64,000 nt of DNA from Actinomycetes bacterium (GTDB lineage Bacteria; Actinomycetota; Actinomycetes; Mycobacteriales; Mycobacteriaceae): contig JAEXZY010000143.1 of assembly GCA_023404955.1 (NCBI GenBank), positions 16,093 to 80,092 of the forward strand, in the 5' to 3' direction. Positions 1 through 8,528 of this stretch are shown here, piece after piece (the stretch's first letter is position 1; each line of letters starts with the position of its first letter). A program made the translations under genes and the position numbers. The notes beneath the pieces were generated by a model that saw nothing but the letters and a program-made list of their open reading frames with translations, did not search any database and had not been told where the DNA came from.

Positions 1-117
1 TCCCGCGGCGAACTGGACCTACCGATCGCCGCGGTGTACCCGCTCGACGAGGTGCGCGCCGCCTACACCGAACTGGCCGCCCGCCACAGTCGCGGCAAGG
101 TGGTTTTGCGCCCGTGA
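1..117 (+). CDS. C-terminus of NADPH:quinone oxidoreductase / zinc-type alcohol dehydrogenase (partial)
   Basis: Only the last 38 codons lie in the window; the gene begins upstream. The tail (…LPIAAVYPLDEVRAAYTEL…SRGKVVLRP, stop TGA 115-117) is the usual ending of medium-chain dehydrogenases of the quinone reductase type, where 'AH/HSRGKVVL' closes the fold. The stop overlaps the GTG start of the following SDR gene in a GTGA arrangement, so the two are translationally coupled redox genes. Substrate cannot be inferred from this fragment. Confidence 0.7.
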   Translation, partial: SRGELDLPIAAVYPLDEVRAAYTELAARHSRGKVVLRP

Positions 118-851
118 CCGCCGACCCGATCACCGGCCAGGTCGTCGCCATCACCGGGGCCAGCAGCGGCATCGGCGAGGCGACGGCACGGCTGCTATCC
201 GAACGCGGGGCCAAGGTGGTGTTGGCGGCCCGCCGCACCGACCGGCTGGCTGCGCTCGTCGAGGAGTTACCGCACGACGCAGAGGCGGTAGCCGCGGACG
301 TCACCGTCCGAGACGACGTAGAGCGCATCGTCGACACCGCGGTCGAGCGATTCGGCCGGCTCGACGTGCTGGTGAACAACGCCGGTATCGCGACGATCGG
401 AGAGATGGACAGCGGGGATGTGACCGGCTGGGACGCGATGATCGACGTCAACGTGCGCGGCGTCCTGTACGGCATCGCCGCGGCGCTGCCGGTGTTTCGT
501 CGTCAGGGGCGCGGCCACATCGTCACCACGGTGTCGACCGCCGGGATCAAGATCGTACCGACGATGGGCGTGTACGCGGCGACCAAGAACGCGGTCCGCA
601 CCGTGATGGAAGCGCTACGTCAGGAATCGACGGACGGAGTCGTGCGGACCACGTCGATCTCGCCCGGGTTCGTCAACACCGAATTGGACGGCTCGGTCAC
701 CGACTCGGCTCTCGCTGGCCAGATCCGCGCCCAGATGGATCAGTTCGGCCTACCGCCGGATGCGGTGGCCCGCGCCATCGCGTTCGCGATCGAGCAGCCG
801 CACGATGTGGAGATCGGCGATCTGACGATCCGGCCCACCCGACAGGGGTGA
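114..851 (+). CDS. SDR family oxidoreductase
   Basis: A 245-aa classical short-chain dehydrogenase/reductase. The Rossmann dinucleotide motif TGASSGIG is at residues 14-21, the structural NNAG motif near residue 90, and the catalytic Tyr-x-x-x-Lys (YAATK) near residue 160. The GTG start at 114 overlaps the stop of the upstream quinone oxidoreductase (GTGA), so the two are probably one operon. Length and motif order are normal for the family. SDR sequence alone does not give a substrate; a role in oxidising a hydroxyl on a lipid or xenobiotic would be a guess. Confidence 0.88.
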   Translation: MTADPITGQVVAITGASSGIGEATARLLSERGAKVVLAARRTDRLAALVEELPHDAEAVAADVTVRDDVERIVDTAVERFGRLDVLVNNAGIATIGEMDSGDVTGWDAMIDVNVRGVLYGIAAALPVFRRQGRGHIVTTVSTAGIKIVPTMGVYAATKNAVRTVMEALRQESTDGVVRTTSISPGFVNTELDGSVTDSALAGQIRAQMDQFGLPPDAVARAIAFAIEQPHDVEIGDLTIRPTRQG

Positions 852-856
852 ACCTC

Positions 857-988
857 TCAGGCGGCGTCCTTGGCGCCACCGACGCAGGATCCGCATCCGG
901 CCGTGTCGAAATCGATGTCGATGTCGACCGAACCGCAGGTGGGGCAGATGAAGGGGATCACGGCTGTCTCCAGAGGGCTTATCGGCAT
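857..988 (-). CDS. small zinc-ribbon-like protein (hypothetical)
   Basis: A candidate 43-aa protein read from ATG 988 (the frame stays open to GTG 1054). It contains CPTCG followed about 15 residues later by CGSC, a four-cysteine arrangement typical of small zinc ribbons, in an acidic context (VDIDIDFD). It lies 5 bp from the convergent SDR stop. There is no clear ribosome-binding site, and an overlapping frame with an ATG at 1022 competes, so the call rests on the cysteine spacing. Function unknown. Confidence 0.42.
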   Translation of the reverse strand: MPISPLETAVIPFICPTCGSVDIDIDFDTAGCGSCVGGAKDAA

Positions 989-1105
989 CGGCGCGACCGT
1001 CGCATCCGACCAGCTCCGACATACCCCCCGGCGGTGTCGCCCCAAACGCGTCACGGCAACGCGCGACGAGTGTTCACACCCTGGTCACCTTTGGCCGCAC
1101 ACAGC

Positions 1106-1142
1106 AGAGAGCCTGCCGCTCGGGGGAAACGGCAGGCTCTCT
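1106..1142 (-). terminator. hairpin terminator after the antigen 85 gene
   Basis: A perfect 13-bp inverted repeat (AGAGAGCCTGCCG / CGGCAGGCTCTCT) with an 11-nt loop lies 11 bp downstream of the antigen 85 stop codon. There is no U-tract, which is common for mycobacterial terminators. Confidence 0.75.
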
Positions 1143-1153
1143 GAGTGTGAGGG

Positions 1154-2158
1154 TTACGCGGAGGCTTGAGCTCCGAGAACCCGCTGGATATCCGGCTTCA
1201 TCTGCAGGAGCTGCTGACCCCAGTAGCCCCAAGCGTGCGTGCCCTGCGCGGGGAAGTTGAACACCCCGTTGGTGCCGCCGGCCGCGATGTACTTGTCGCG
1301 GAAGCTGATGTTGGTCCGCAAGGTGAAGCCCTCGAGGAACTGCGCCGCCATCAGGTTCTGCCCGGCCGTACCGGAGTCGAGGTCCGACGGGGTACCCGTG
1401 CCGCAGTAGACCCAGACGCGGGTGTTGTTGGCCACCAGCTGGTTGATGTTCACCATCGGATCGTTGCGCTTCCACGCCGGGTCCGACGACGGTCCCCACA
1501 TGCTCTCGGCGTTGAAGCTGCCCGCATCGTTCATCGCCAGCCCGATCAGCATCGGCCACCAGCCCTCGGACGGGTTCAGGAACCCGGAAAGGCTTGCCGC
1601 ATAGATGAACTGCTGGGGATGGTAGATGGCAAGGGTCATCGACGCGCTACCGGCCATCGACAGGCCGACGACCGCGTTCCCGGTCCGCGACACGCCACGG
1701 TTGGCTTCCAGCCACGCGGGCAGCTCCTGGGTCAGGAACGTCTCCCACTTGTAGGTGTAGTCCTGGCCGTTCCCGCGGGACGGCTGGTACCAGTCGCTGT
1801 AGAAGCTGGACTGACCGCCGACCGGCATGATCGTCGACAGGCCCGACTGGTAGTACCACTCGAACGCCGGGGTGTTGATGTCCCAGCCGTTGTAGTCGTC
1901 CTGGGCGCGCAGACCGTCGAGCAGGTAGACGGCGTGCGGGCCGCCACCCTGGAACTGCACCCGGATGTTGCGATTCATGGACGGGGAGAACACGTCCAGG
2001 TATTCGACCGGCAGCCCCGGACGGGAGAACGCGTTGGCAGTCGCCGTTCCCCCGACGAAGCCGATCAGCCCGGGCAGCGTGGCGACGGCCAGGGCGACAA
2101 CCGCCATCCGGCGCAGCCCCATTCTCGCGGAGCCTCGAAACTTCTCTTTCCACTTCAT
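1154..2158 (-). CDS. antigen 85 family mycolyltransferase, 85C-like paralogue
   Basis: A secreted 334-aa mycolyltransferase that would transfer mycolates from trehalose monomycolate to arabinogalactan and trehalose in the cell envelope. A signal peptide ends at ANA, and the mature protein begins FSRPGLP (residue 44) as in all antigen 85 proteins. The nucleophile is Ser167 (GLSMAG; mature Ser124, the 85C number), with Glu276 and His308 completing the triad. It lacks the Cys pair of 85A/B and matches 85C in QGGGPHAVYLLDGLRAQDD and SGFLNPSEGWWP. The usual HSW after the catalytic His is HAW here, and there is an insertion around residues 261-270. ATG 2158 gives the classic signal peptide; a TTG at 2170, four bases after AGGAAGG, is an alternative start. 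Neighbours are unrelated to Rv0129c, so this looks like an extra copy. Confidence 0.93.
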   Translation of the reverse strand: MKWKEKFRGSARMGLRRMAVVALAVATLPGLIGFVGGTATANAFSRPGLPVEYLDVFSPSMNRNIRVQFQGGGPHAVYLLDGLRAQDDYNGWDINTPAFEWYYQSGLSTIMPVGGQSSFYSDWYQPSRGNGQDYTYKWETFLTQELPAWLEANRGVSRTGNAVVGLSMAGSASMTLAIYHPQQFIYAASLSGFLNPSEGWWPMLIGLAMNDAGSFNAESMWGPSSDPAWKRNDPMVNINQLVANNTRVWVYCGTGTPSDLDSGTAGQNLMAAQFLEGFTLRTNISFRDKYIAAGGTNGVFNFPAQGTHAWGYWGQQLLQMKPDIQRVLGAQASA

Positions 2159-2351
2159 AACGGCAACCAACCCACCTTCCTGTACAAGTTCTTCCATATC
2201 GCGCAAACGTGCCGTCGTGTGCATTCGCCATGGAACACGGTCGGCCCTCACGATCAGCTGTCCGACACAGTCATTCGCGGTCGCGGTTGGCTAACGATTA
2301 CGACTCGGCGCAGTGACCAACGCCGCCGCCCTGTCACACTCGGGAGCACAG

Positions 2352-2783
2352 ATGAGTACTCACGACGCCGACACGTTCGACCTGGCGCGCTTCACCGACG
2401 CCCAGGCCGGGGTCTACGAGACGGTGCTGGCCGAGCTGCGCGCCGGCCGCAAACGCAGCCACTGGATCTGGTTCGTGTTCCCGCAGCTGCGCGGCCTCGG
2501 GCACAGCGCCACGGCCTTCCGCTTCGGCGTGACCTCGCTCGAGGAAGCCACGGCGTATCTGCACCACCCCGTCCTCGGGCCGCGTCTGCTGGAGTGCGCC
2601 GGCCTGCTGCTGACCCATCGCGGCCGCACGGCCCGCGACATCCTGGGCTATCCCGACGATCTGAAGGTGCGGTCGTCGATGACGCTGTTCGCCTGCGCGG
2701 GTGGCGGGTCGGTGTTCACCGACGTGTTGGACGCCTTCTATGGCGGCGAGCAAGACGCGGCGACGCTCGAGTTGCTGCGTTGA
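2352..2783 (+). CDS. DUF1810 family protein
   Basis: A 143-aa cytoplasmic protein of the DUF1810 family. Hallmarks are FDLARFTDAQAGVYETVLAEL near the N-terminus, SHWIWFVFPQLRGLG (residues ~35-50), and DDLKVRSSMTLFA toward the C-terminus. Start ATG 2352 follows GGGAG at a good distance; an in-frame start at 2313 would add 13 residues not typical of the family. Biochemical function of the family is not established. It ends 1 bp before the convergent stop of the GH13 gene. Confidence 0.85.
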   Translation: MSTHDADTFDLARFTDAQAGVYETVLAELRAGRKRSHWIWFVFPQLRGLGHSATAFRFGVTSLEEATAYLHHPVLGPRLLECAGLLLTHRGRTARDILGYPDDLKVRSSMTLFACAGGGSVFTDVLDAFYGGEQDAATLELLR

Positions 2784-2784
2784 T

Positions 2785-4089
2785 TCAGCGCGGCTCGAGG
2801 ATGAGCCAACCGTGGGGCGGCACCGCGGTCTCGGTGACCGTCTCCGCGGGCGGGGCACCGGAGCCGGCGACCACCTCGGCCTGGCCGAAACCGAAGTCGC
2901 GCAACGCTATTGGCATCGGCTCATCAGCGACATTGAGGGCGACCAGCAGCGTGTCGTCGCCGCTGCGGGACGCGTAGACGTAGCCGGTGTTGATCACCTG
3001 CAGTGGGGCGGTCCGCGCGGTGTGCAGCCACGGGTGGCGGCGACGCAACCCGATCAGGTGCTGGTGCGCGCGCAGCACCTGGTGCCCGTGCTCGCCCACA
3101 CCTTCGAGCGGAGAACCGAATTCGGGCCGCACCGCATCGTCGCCGCCGAAGCGTTCCTCTTTCACCCCGCGGTAGGCGACTTCGTCGCCGGCGTAGATGC
3201 TCGGCGTGCCGCCGGTGGTCATCAGGATCACCAGGGCGTGGTCGACGTGATCGGGGTTGTCCAGCTGGCTCGCGATGCGGGTCACGTCGTGGTTCCCGAT
3301 GAACGTCATCGGCACGAAGGCGTCGAGGAATTCGTTGTGCCGCTTGAGCGCCCAGTCGAGTTCGTGCAGATTTGCGTCGTTGAGGCTGCTCCAGATCGCC
3401 TTCCAGAGCTCGTACTGTGTCACCGAGTCGAAGCCGGATTCCTTCACGCGCGCCACGTAGTCGCCGTGGATGACCTCGCCGACGAACCACGCGTCCGGGT
3501 GCCGGTCGCGCACCTGCGGCAGAACCTGGGCCCAGAACTGGTCGGGCACCGCGTACGCAGCGTCCAGCCGCCACCCGTCGGCGCCGCGCCGGAGCCAGTG
3601 GCACATCACGTCGACGACGTAGTCGACGACCTCAGGGCTGCGGTGGTTGAGCGCGATGAGACCGCCGTGGCCCTCGAACGTCGCGAACTCGCCGCGCCGC
3701 GACCGGAACCACGAGCTGTCGCCACCAGCCTGTGCTTCGAGGTAGCGAGGGAAGTCGGTGCCGACATGGTTGAACACGCCATCGAGCAGCACCCGCAGTC
3801 CCCGGTCATGAGCTTCGGCCACCAGGTGGTCGAAGTCGCCGTCGTCACCGAGGCGTCCGTCGATGCGGTAGTGATCGGTGGTGTCGTACCCGTGGGTCTG
3901 CGAGGCGAACACCGGTCCGAGAGCGACGCCGGACGCCCCGAGGTCGCGCGCGTAGTCGAGCCAGTCCACGATCCGTCGGAGCCGGTGTTCGTCGGGCCCC
4001 GGAGGCGGATCGGCCGGATGTGCGCCGACGAAGCCGAGGGGATAGACGTGCCACCAGATGGCGTGGGTGACCCAGTCCGGTTCGCTCAT
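2785..4089 (-). CDS. GH13 alpha-amylase family glycosidase
   Basis: A 434-aa cytoplasmic (no signal peptide) glycoside hydrolase family 13 enzyme acting on alpha-glucosidic bonds. The conserved regions are present in order: DGVFNHVG (region I), GWRLDAAY with the nucleophile Asp (region II), FVGEVIHGD with the acid/base Glu (region III), and FIGNHDVTR with the third Asp (region IV). A C-terminal beta domain follows. Start ATG 4089 overlaps the TGA of the upstream deaminase (ATGA), so the two genes are translationally coupled. Which oligosaccharide is used (trehalose, glycogen-derived dextrins) cannot be read from the sequence. Confidence 0.9.
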   Translation of the reverse strand: MSEPDWVTHAIWWHVYPLGFVGAHPADPPPGPDEHRLRRIVDWLDYARDLGASGVALGPVFASQTHGYDTTDHYRIDGRLGDDGDFDHLVAEAHDRGLRVLLDGVFNHVGTDFPRYLEAQAGGDSSWFRSRRGEFATFEGHGGLIALNHRSPEVVDYVVDVMCHWLRRGADGWRLDAAYAVPDQFWAQVLPQVRDRHPDAWFVGEVIHGDYVARVKESGFDSVTQYELWKAIWSSLNDANLHELDWALKRHNEFLDAFVPMTFIGNHDVTRIASQLDNPDHVDHALVILMTTGGTPSIYAGDEVAYRGVKEERFGGDDAVRPEFGSPLEGVGEHGHQVLRAHQHLIGLRRRHPWLHTARTAPLQVINTGYVYASRSGDDTLLVALNVADEPMPIALRDFGFGQAEVVAGSGAPPAETVTETAVPPHGWLILEPR

Positions 4090-4565
4090 CGCCGAAAAGC
4101 TCTCTCGTACAACGCTTTCATCGTGTCGGCCAGCTCGAGGGCGGGCCCGTCGACGGGCACCCCCGGGGCGACAGCGCTGACCGGGAGGGCGGCGACCGGT
4201 GGCGCCGGCGCGTCCCATGCCTGTAGCCAGCCCGTCAGTTGCGCTGACGACGCCGCGTAGACGATGCGGCCGAGGCCGACCCAGGCGTGGGCGGCCGCGC
4301 ACATCGGGCAGTGCTCACCGCTGGTGTAGACGGTCGCCTCGGCACGTTCCTGCGGGGTGAGATGCTCGACCGCCCACAGCGCGATCGCCAGCTCCGGATG
4401 CCGGGTGGCGTCCCCGCCTGCGACGTGGTTGTGATCGGAGAAGAGCACCTCACCGTCGCCGTCCACCAGAATCGACCCGAAGGGTTCGTCACCCGCCTCG
4501 AGCGCCTGCCGGGCGAGGTCGACGCATCGACGCAGGCGATCGACGTCCACGGCGCTGAGAGACAC
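4086..4565 (-). CDS. nucleoside deaminase (CMP/dCMP-type zinc deaminase)
   Basis: A 159-aa enzyme of the cytidine/deoxycytidylate deaminase superfamily, hydrolytically deaminating a nucleobase, nucleoside or related compound. Zinc ligands are visible as His56 in HPE (with catalytic Glu58) and Cys86/Cys89 in EHCPMC. The Pro in HPE, where tRNA deaminases have Ala, and the 159-aa length fit the guanine-deaminase/generic nucleoside deaminase branch better than TadA, but the substrate is uncertain. It is translationally coupled to the GH13 gene downstream and starts 9 bp after the TPR gene stop. Confidence 0.82.
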   Translation of the reverse strand: MSLSAVDVDRLRRCVDLARQALEAGDEPFGSILVDGDGEVLFSDHNHVAGGDATRHPELAIALWAVEHLTPQERAEATVYTSGEHCPMCAAAHAWVGLGRIVYAASSAQLTGWLQAWDAPAPPVAALPVSAVAPGVPVDGPALELADTMKALYERAFRR

Positions 4566-4574
4566 AGGCGAAGT

Positions 4575-6236
4575 CTACGCATCCAGGCGGCACGCACACG
4601 ACGCACGGATCGGCACGTCGGCGCGGGCGGCCGCGAGTTCGAGCTGGCGGGCGATGATCGCCGCCTCCGCGTCGCGGCCCAGCCGCGTCAGGCACTCGTG
4701 GTAGCCGTGCAGGCTCCACACGTTGCCCGGGTGCTGGCACGAGCGGGCCAGGGTCGGATCGAGACCGAGGTCGGCGGCATAGACGCCGGCGGCCTCCTCG
4801 ACACGGCCCTGTTCGAGCAGCAGGGCGCCGTAGGCGTGCCGGGTGGGCTGCATCCAGCCCCACGGCTCGTCATAGGGCAGCGCGTCGTCCAGCGCGATCG
4901 CGCGGCGCAGATGCGCGAAAGCATCCTCGAACTCCCCAGCGCGATAGGCGATCTCGCCGTCGAGCATGGCCGCCGCGACCGCCAGGATGTCGCGGCTGGT
5001 GTTGTTGAACAGGTAGCGGCTCTCCGGGATCTGCGCATAGGCCAGGGTGAAGGCCTCCCGCTCGGCGTGCGCTTCGGCGAGCCCCCCGGTTGCGGCGAAG
5101 GCGACGCCGCGGCCGTAGTGGATTGTCGCCGTGGTGGTGCAGTAGAGGTCGGGGTCCTCCGGTAGCGGCATGGCGATCAGGTCGTCCCACCGCCCGAAGC
5201 GCACCAGCACGTGCACGCGCAGCGGCACGAACGCTTCCAGCCAGTCCGCCATCGGCGGCGACGGGATGCGCAGCAGCTCCGGGGTCAGCTGCGCCGACAG
5301 TTCGTCAGCGGCCCACAGCGCCGTGGCGTAGTTGGCCTCGAACATCGCCGAGTAGACGACGAAGTGCAGGTTGTGGGCGCGGTAGAGCGAGTAGAAGTTC
5401 AGCGGCCCCGACCGTTCGACGAAGCGCCGATCCACCTGTACCGCAGCGAGATTGGCGACAACGGAGTCGTGGTAGTTGCCGCAGAGCACGTCGATGTGGC
5501 TGGGCATGTGTTGCAGGTGGCCCGCGTCGGGCACCAGACCGCGCAGCAGGTCGGCGGCCGGCAACGCCTTCTGCGGTGTCGTCGACATCTCCATCGCGTG
5601 CACGTACAGGTGCAGGATGCCGGGGTGTGCGCGTCCGGCCGGCGTGGCGAGTGCCGCGTCGAGGATGTCCAGGGCCTCGACGACCCGCGAGCCGGGCGCG
5701 GGTTCACCGGTGCGGCTGTCCCACAGCGCCCACGCGGTGATGTTGAGCAGCGCGTCGGCGGTCAGTGCCGCGACGTCGACATCGCCGGGATGGGCCCGCG
5801 CCAGCGCGGTCATCGCGTCGGCGTAGTCGGCGTGACCGGCCTGCAGCGCGTCGGCGTCGTCGGGATCGTCGGTGGGGAATCGCGCCGTCAGCGCGTCGAT
5901 CAGGCCGCGCTCGACCGCACTCGCACGTCCGTCGGCGGCTCGGGCGAGTTCGGCGCGGGCCCGCGTCACGGAGGCGGTGAGGTCGACCGGGTCGAAGGCC
6001 TCCCACGCCTTGTTGTAGTTGGGGCCGATCGCGTAGGCGATGCCCCACCGCGCGAACGCGAAGTCCGGATCGAGGGCGAGCGCGCGCTCGAAGCACGCGA
6101 TCGCCTCTTCGTGGTTGAACGCGTAGGCCCACACCATGCCCCGGTCGAACCAGGTCTGCGCCTCCGGCGAGGGCGTCTCAGTCGGCCGACGATAGGAGCC
6201 GAGGTCGTAGTACGGCTCGATCGGCGATGCGCTCAT
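4575..6236 (-). CDS. tetratricopeptide (TPR) repeat protein
   Basis: A 553-aa predicted cytoplasmic helical-repeat protein. A clear TPR unit (FDRGMVWAYAFNHEEAIACFERAL) is at residues ~30-55, and more degenerate repeats continue to the C-terminus (GEFEDAFAHLRRAIALDD, QGRVEEAAGVYAADLGLDP). The family is widespread in actinobacteria and proteobacteria as a conserved TPR protein of unknown function. ATG 6236 is preferred over GTG 6245; neither has a strong ribosome-binding site, and the gene overlaps the end of the upstream membrane gene by 59 bp, suggesting coupling. Confidence 0.82.
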   Translation of the reverse strand: MSASPIEPYYDLGSYRRPTETPSPEAQTWFDRGMVWAYAFNHEEAIACFERALALDPDFAFARWGIAYAIGPNYNKAWEAFDPVDLTASVTRARAELARAADGRASAVERGLIDALTARFPTDDPDDADALQAGHADYADAMTALARAHPGDVDVAALTADALLNITAWALWDSRTGEPAPGSRVVEALDILDAALATPAGRAHPGILHLYVHAMEMSTTPQKALPAADLLRGLVPDAGHLQHMPSHIDVLCGNYHDSVVANLAAVQVDRRFVERSGPLNFYSLYRAHNLHFVVYSAMFEANYATALWAADELSAQLTPELLRIPSPPMADWLEAFVPLRVHVLVRFGRWDDLIAMPLPEDPDLYCTTTATIHYGRGVAFAATGGLAEAHAEREAFTLAYAQIPESRYLFNNTSRDILAVAAAMLDGEIAYRAGEFEDAFAHLRRAIALDDALPYDEPWGWMQPTRHAYGALLLEQGRVEEAAGVYAADLGLDPTLARSCQHPGNVWSLHGYHECLTRLGRDAEAAIIARQLELAAARADVPIRASCACRLDA

Positions 6237-7233
6237 ACCCGGCACGATAATTCAGTCGCACGGCCGTGGCGGCGATTGCCAGCACACAGCCCACCGTGGC
6301 CCACACCCCGAGCGTCGCCAGGCCGCTTGCAGCGCCGTGGCCGTCGAAGTAGGAGATGCTGCGCAGCAACGAGACTCCGGACCCCTGCGGCACGATCGCC
6401 GTGAAGGTCGAGTAGAAGCCGGACAGCAGCGGGCGGCCGACGGGCCCGGCCGCCGCGGCGTTGCCGACGACGACCAGGAACAGCCCGAGGAGCACCGACG
6501 CGGCGGTGCCGAACGCGGCCGCGACGCCGGTCACCGCACCGCCGACAGCCATCGCATAGAGCCACAGCGCACCAAATACCTGCCAGGAGTGTCCGACCAG
6601 CGCACTGAGGATCCCGTCGGCGTAGACGGTCACGGCACCGGCGAGCACGGCGGAGAACGCCGAGAGCGACAGCGTGCGCAGTGCGAGGGTCCGCGGGCTG
6701 CGCACCGGCCCCATCAGCCGACCGAGTATCGCGGCGCCGAGGGAGGCACCGATCGACAGGAAGATGACCGCGTAGAACTCGACGGTGCCGGAGGGATCAC
6801 CGGTTGACGTCGGTGCGACGTCGGTGACGACGACGGGCAGGCCGGCACGGTCGGCGACGGTGCGCCCCACGGTCTCGGCCGCCGCGGCCACGCTGTGCCC
6901 GCCGCCGCCGGCGACGTAGACGGCGAGCTGATGCTCGGGCGTGACGGCGAACGCGGTGTCGGCGCGGCGCTCGAAGACTTCGCGGCGGGCAGCGTCGGCA
7001 TCACCGACCTGGTTGACCTGCAGCGCATCCTGCGCGCGCAGCCCGTCGACGATCGGCGGCGGAGCGGACACCGCAACGGTCATGTGGTGCAGCGTCGGCT
7101 TGGCGAACGCACCGGAGTAGCTGGCGACCATCGCGATCACGAACACGGTCAGGCCGGCCAGTGCCAGCACGACGGTGCGGATCGCGGATCGGTCACGCGC
7201 AGCGGGCTTTTCGGGGGTGTGATGCTTGCCCAT
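6178..7233 (-). CDS. YhgE/Pip- or DUF3533-like ABC-2-type membrane protein
   Basis: A 351-aa membrane protein: one N-terminal TM segment (residues ~20-43), an extracytoplasmic domain of about 110 residues, then about six TM segments to residue ~325. This topology (TM, soluble loop, C-terminal membrane block) is that of DUF3533/YhgE-Pip proteins, relatives of ABC-2 exporter permeases often controlled by an adjacent TetR. The ATG start overlaps the TetR stop by 1 bp (TGATG), with AAAGGA as ribosome-binding site. Exported substrate unknown; drug or lipid efflux is inference from context. Confidence 0.72.
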   Translation of the reverse strand: MGKHHTPEKPAARDRSAIRTVVLALAGLTVFVIAMVASYSGAFAKPTLHHMTVAVSAPPPIVDGLRAQDALQVNQVGDADAARREVFERRADTAFAVTPEHQLAVYVAGGGGHSVAAAAETVGRTVADRAGLPVVVTDVAPTSTGDPSGTVEFYAVIFLSIGASLGAAILGRLMGPVRSPRTLALRTLSLSAFSAVLAGAVTVYADGILSALVGHSWQVFGALWLYAMAVGGAVTGVAAAFGTAASVLLGLFLVVVGNAAAAGPVGRPLLSGFYSTFTAIVPQGSGVSLLRSISYFDGHGAASGLATLGVWATVGCVLAIAATAVRLNYRAGYERIADRAVLRPRLLSSAD

Positions 7234-7829
7234 CACGAGTCCTTTCGATCAGTGGGTGAGATGCTCAGCAGGGCGTCGATGGTGTCGAGCGCGGCCTGCA
7301 CACGGGCGGCGAGGTCTGTGGCGTCGGGGTCTTCCATCCAGGAGCGCAGCACCTCCATGAGGCCGCCGACGAGAAACCGGGTGACGGCGTCGACGGACAG
7401 CGGCGCGATGGTGGAGACGACCGCCATGCCCTGGCCCGCGATCTGTTCGCAGGGGGGCAGCAGCGCAGCGCGGAACATCCTCACGACGTGCTGGGTCACC
7501 GTGCTCGGCACGATGTTGCGATACATCGCGCGGTGCTCGGCCGCGAAGGCGAACAGGTCGGTGATCCGGGTGCGTGGGTCGGCATGGCAGTGAGCGGTCG
7601 CGTCGGCGAAGGCCTGGGTGAAGGCTTGTGAAAAGGCGATGTTGACGGCGTCGTCGCGGTCACGGAAGTGCCGGTAGAACACCTGACGGCTGACCTGGGC
7701 GCGAGTCACGAGATCACCGACGGTGATCTCGTCGACGGGGCGTTCGTGGGCCATCGCGAATGCGGCCTCGCGCAGACGGGCACGCACCCGTTCGGCGCGG
7801 GGATCGGCGCTGCGGCCACGGTCGGTCAT
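7233..7829 (-). CDS. TetR family transcriptional regulator
   Basis: A 198-aa regulator with an N-terminal HTH (ITVGDLVTRAQVSRQVFYRHFRDRDD, residues ~35-60) and a variable ligand-binding C-terminal domain. It is coupled to the downstream membrane protein, which it probably represses. ATG 7829 is chosen because upstream codons have no TetR similarity and contain a 26-bp palindrome that is a good autoregulatory operator. The cupin gene diverges from the same intergenic region. Ligand unknown. Confidence 0.9.
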   Translation of the reverse strand: MTDRGRSADPRAERVRARLREAAFAMAHERPVDEITVGDLVTRAQVSRQVFYRHFRDRDDAVNIAFSQAFTQAFADATAHCHADPRTRITDLFAFAAEHRAMYRNIVPSTVTQHVVRMFRAALLPPCEQIAGQGMAVVSTIAPLSVDAVTRFLVGGLMEVLRSWMEDPDATDLAARVQAALDTIDALLSISPTDRKDS

Positions 7830-7845
7830 GAGAGGAAGCCTAGGA

Positions 7846-7871
7846 ACTTCGTAGACAATTGTCCACGAAGT
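7846..7871. promoter_or_regulatory. palindromic operator for the adjacent TetR
   Basis: A 26-bp inverted repeat centred on GACAATTGTC with outer arms ACTTCGT / ACGAAGT and one mismatched pair (7853/7864). It sits between the divergent TetR gene (start 7829) and cupin gene (start 7942), the expected place for a TetR dimer to control both. Confidence 0.7.
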
Positions 7872-7941
7872 CGACGGTGATCTTCGGCGCAGCGCAGACG
7901 AGGTGTGACGCGATCCGGGCTTGGCGGTTACGGTGACGCGC

Positions 7942-8337
7942 ATGATCCGGTGCGTGCGCCTGTGGACGGGTTCCGACGATGCGTCTCACGTGCAGATCGG
8001 CCGACTCGACCTGCAGCCGGGGCGCAATGACGACCTGGTGTCGTCGAGTTTTCCCGCGGCGTCGGTGACGGTGGAGGAGACGGCGACGGGAGGCACGCTG
8101 GCGTGGCACACCGCGCCGGTGCGTCAGCTCGTGGTCACGCTGGCGGGCACGCTGCTGTTCACCACGCGCGACGGCGAGCAGTTCCGGCTCTCACCGGGTG
8201 ACGTGCTCCTCGCCGAGGACACCACCGGGTCCGGTCACCAGTGGCGCCTCGAAGGCGATGACCCGTGGCGGCGGATGTACGTGGTGCTGGGGGAGCGCGC
8301 GTCGGTGCCGTTCTTGCCCGACACCGCTGCGGACTGA
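7942..8337 (+). CDS. cupin-domain protein
   Basis: A 131-aa small single-domain cupin: GTLAWHTAPVRQLVVTLAG and FRLSPGDVLLAEDTTGSGHQW correspond to the two conserved cupin motifs, but the first motif has only one His and metal binding is uncertain. The start ATG 7942 follows GGTGA at 6 bp. The gene diverges from the TetR regulator across the palindrome at 7846-7871 and so may be part of the same regulon. Function unknown; sensor-like or detoxification roles are guesses. Confidence 0.72.
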   Translation: MIRCVRLWTGSDDASHVQIGRLDLQPGRNDDLVSSSFPAASVTVEETATGGTLAWHTAPVRQLVVTLAGTLLFTTRDGEQFRLSPGDVLLAEDTTGSGHQWRLEGDDPWRRMYVVLGERASVPFLPDTAAD

Positions 8338-8528
8338 CAACGCTGTCTACGACCCCCACCGCGGAGAAGTACGCGATTGCGCCGATGATTCTCGCGACCA
8401 GGGCGGCGATAGTCGAACCACCCGAACAGTAGCGAGATCATCTTGGACAACAGCTGCTGAGCGGGTCCTGGAACAACTACCATGGCGATCATCGTCGTTC
8501 GGCGCAGCTGAACGCGGACGGGTGGGAA

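Noticed and set aside
1166..2977. 603-codon plus-strand open frame over the antigen 85 and DUF1810 genes
   Set aside because: Antisense shadow caused by high GC; low-complexity Arg/Val product without domain similarity.
2701..4260. 519-codon plus-strand frame opposite the GH13 gene
   Set aside because: The minus strand carries all four GH13 catalytic regions; this is a shadow.
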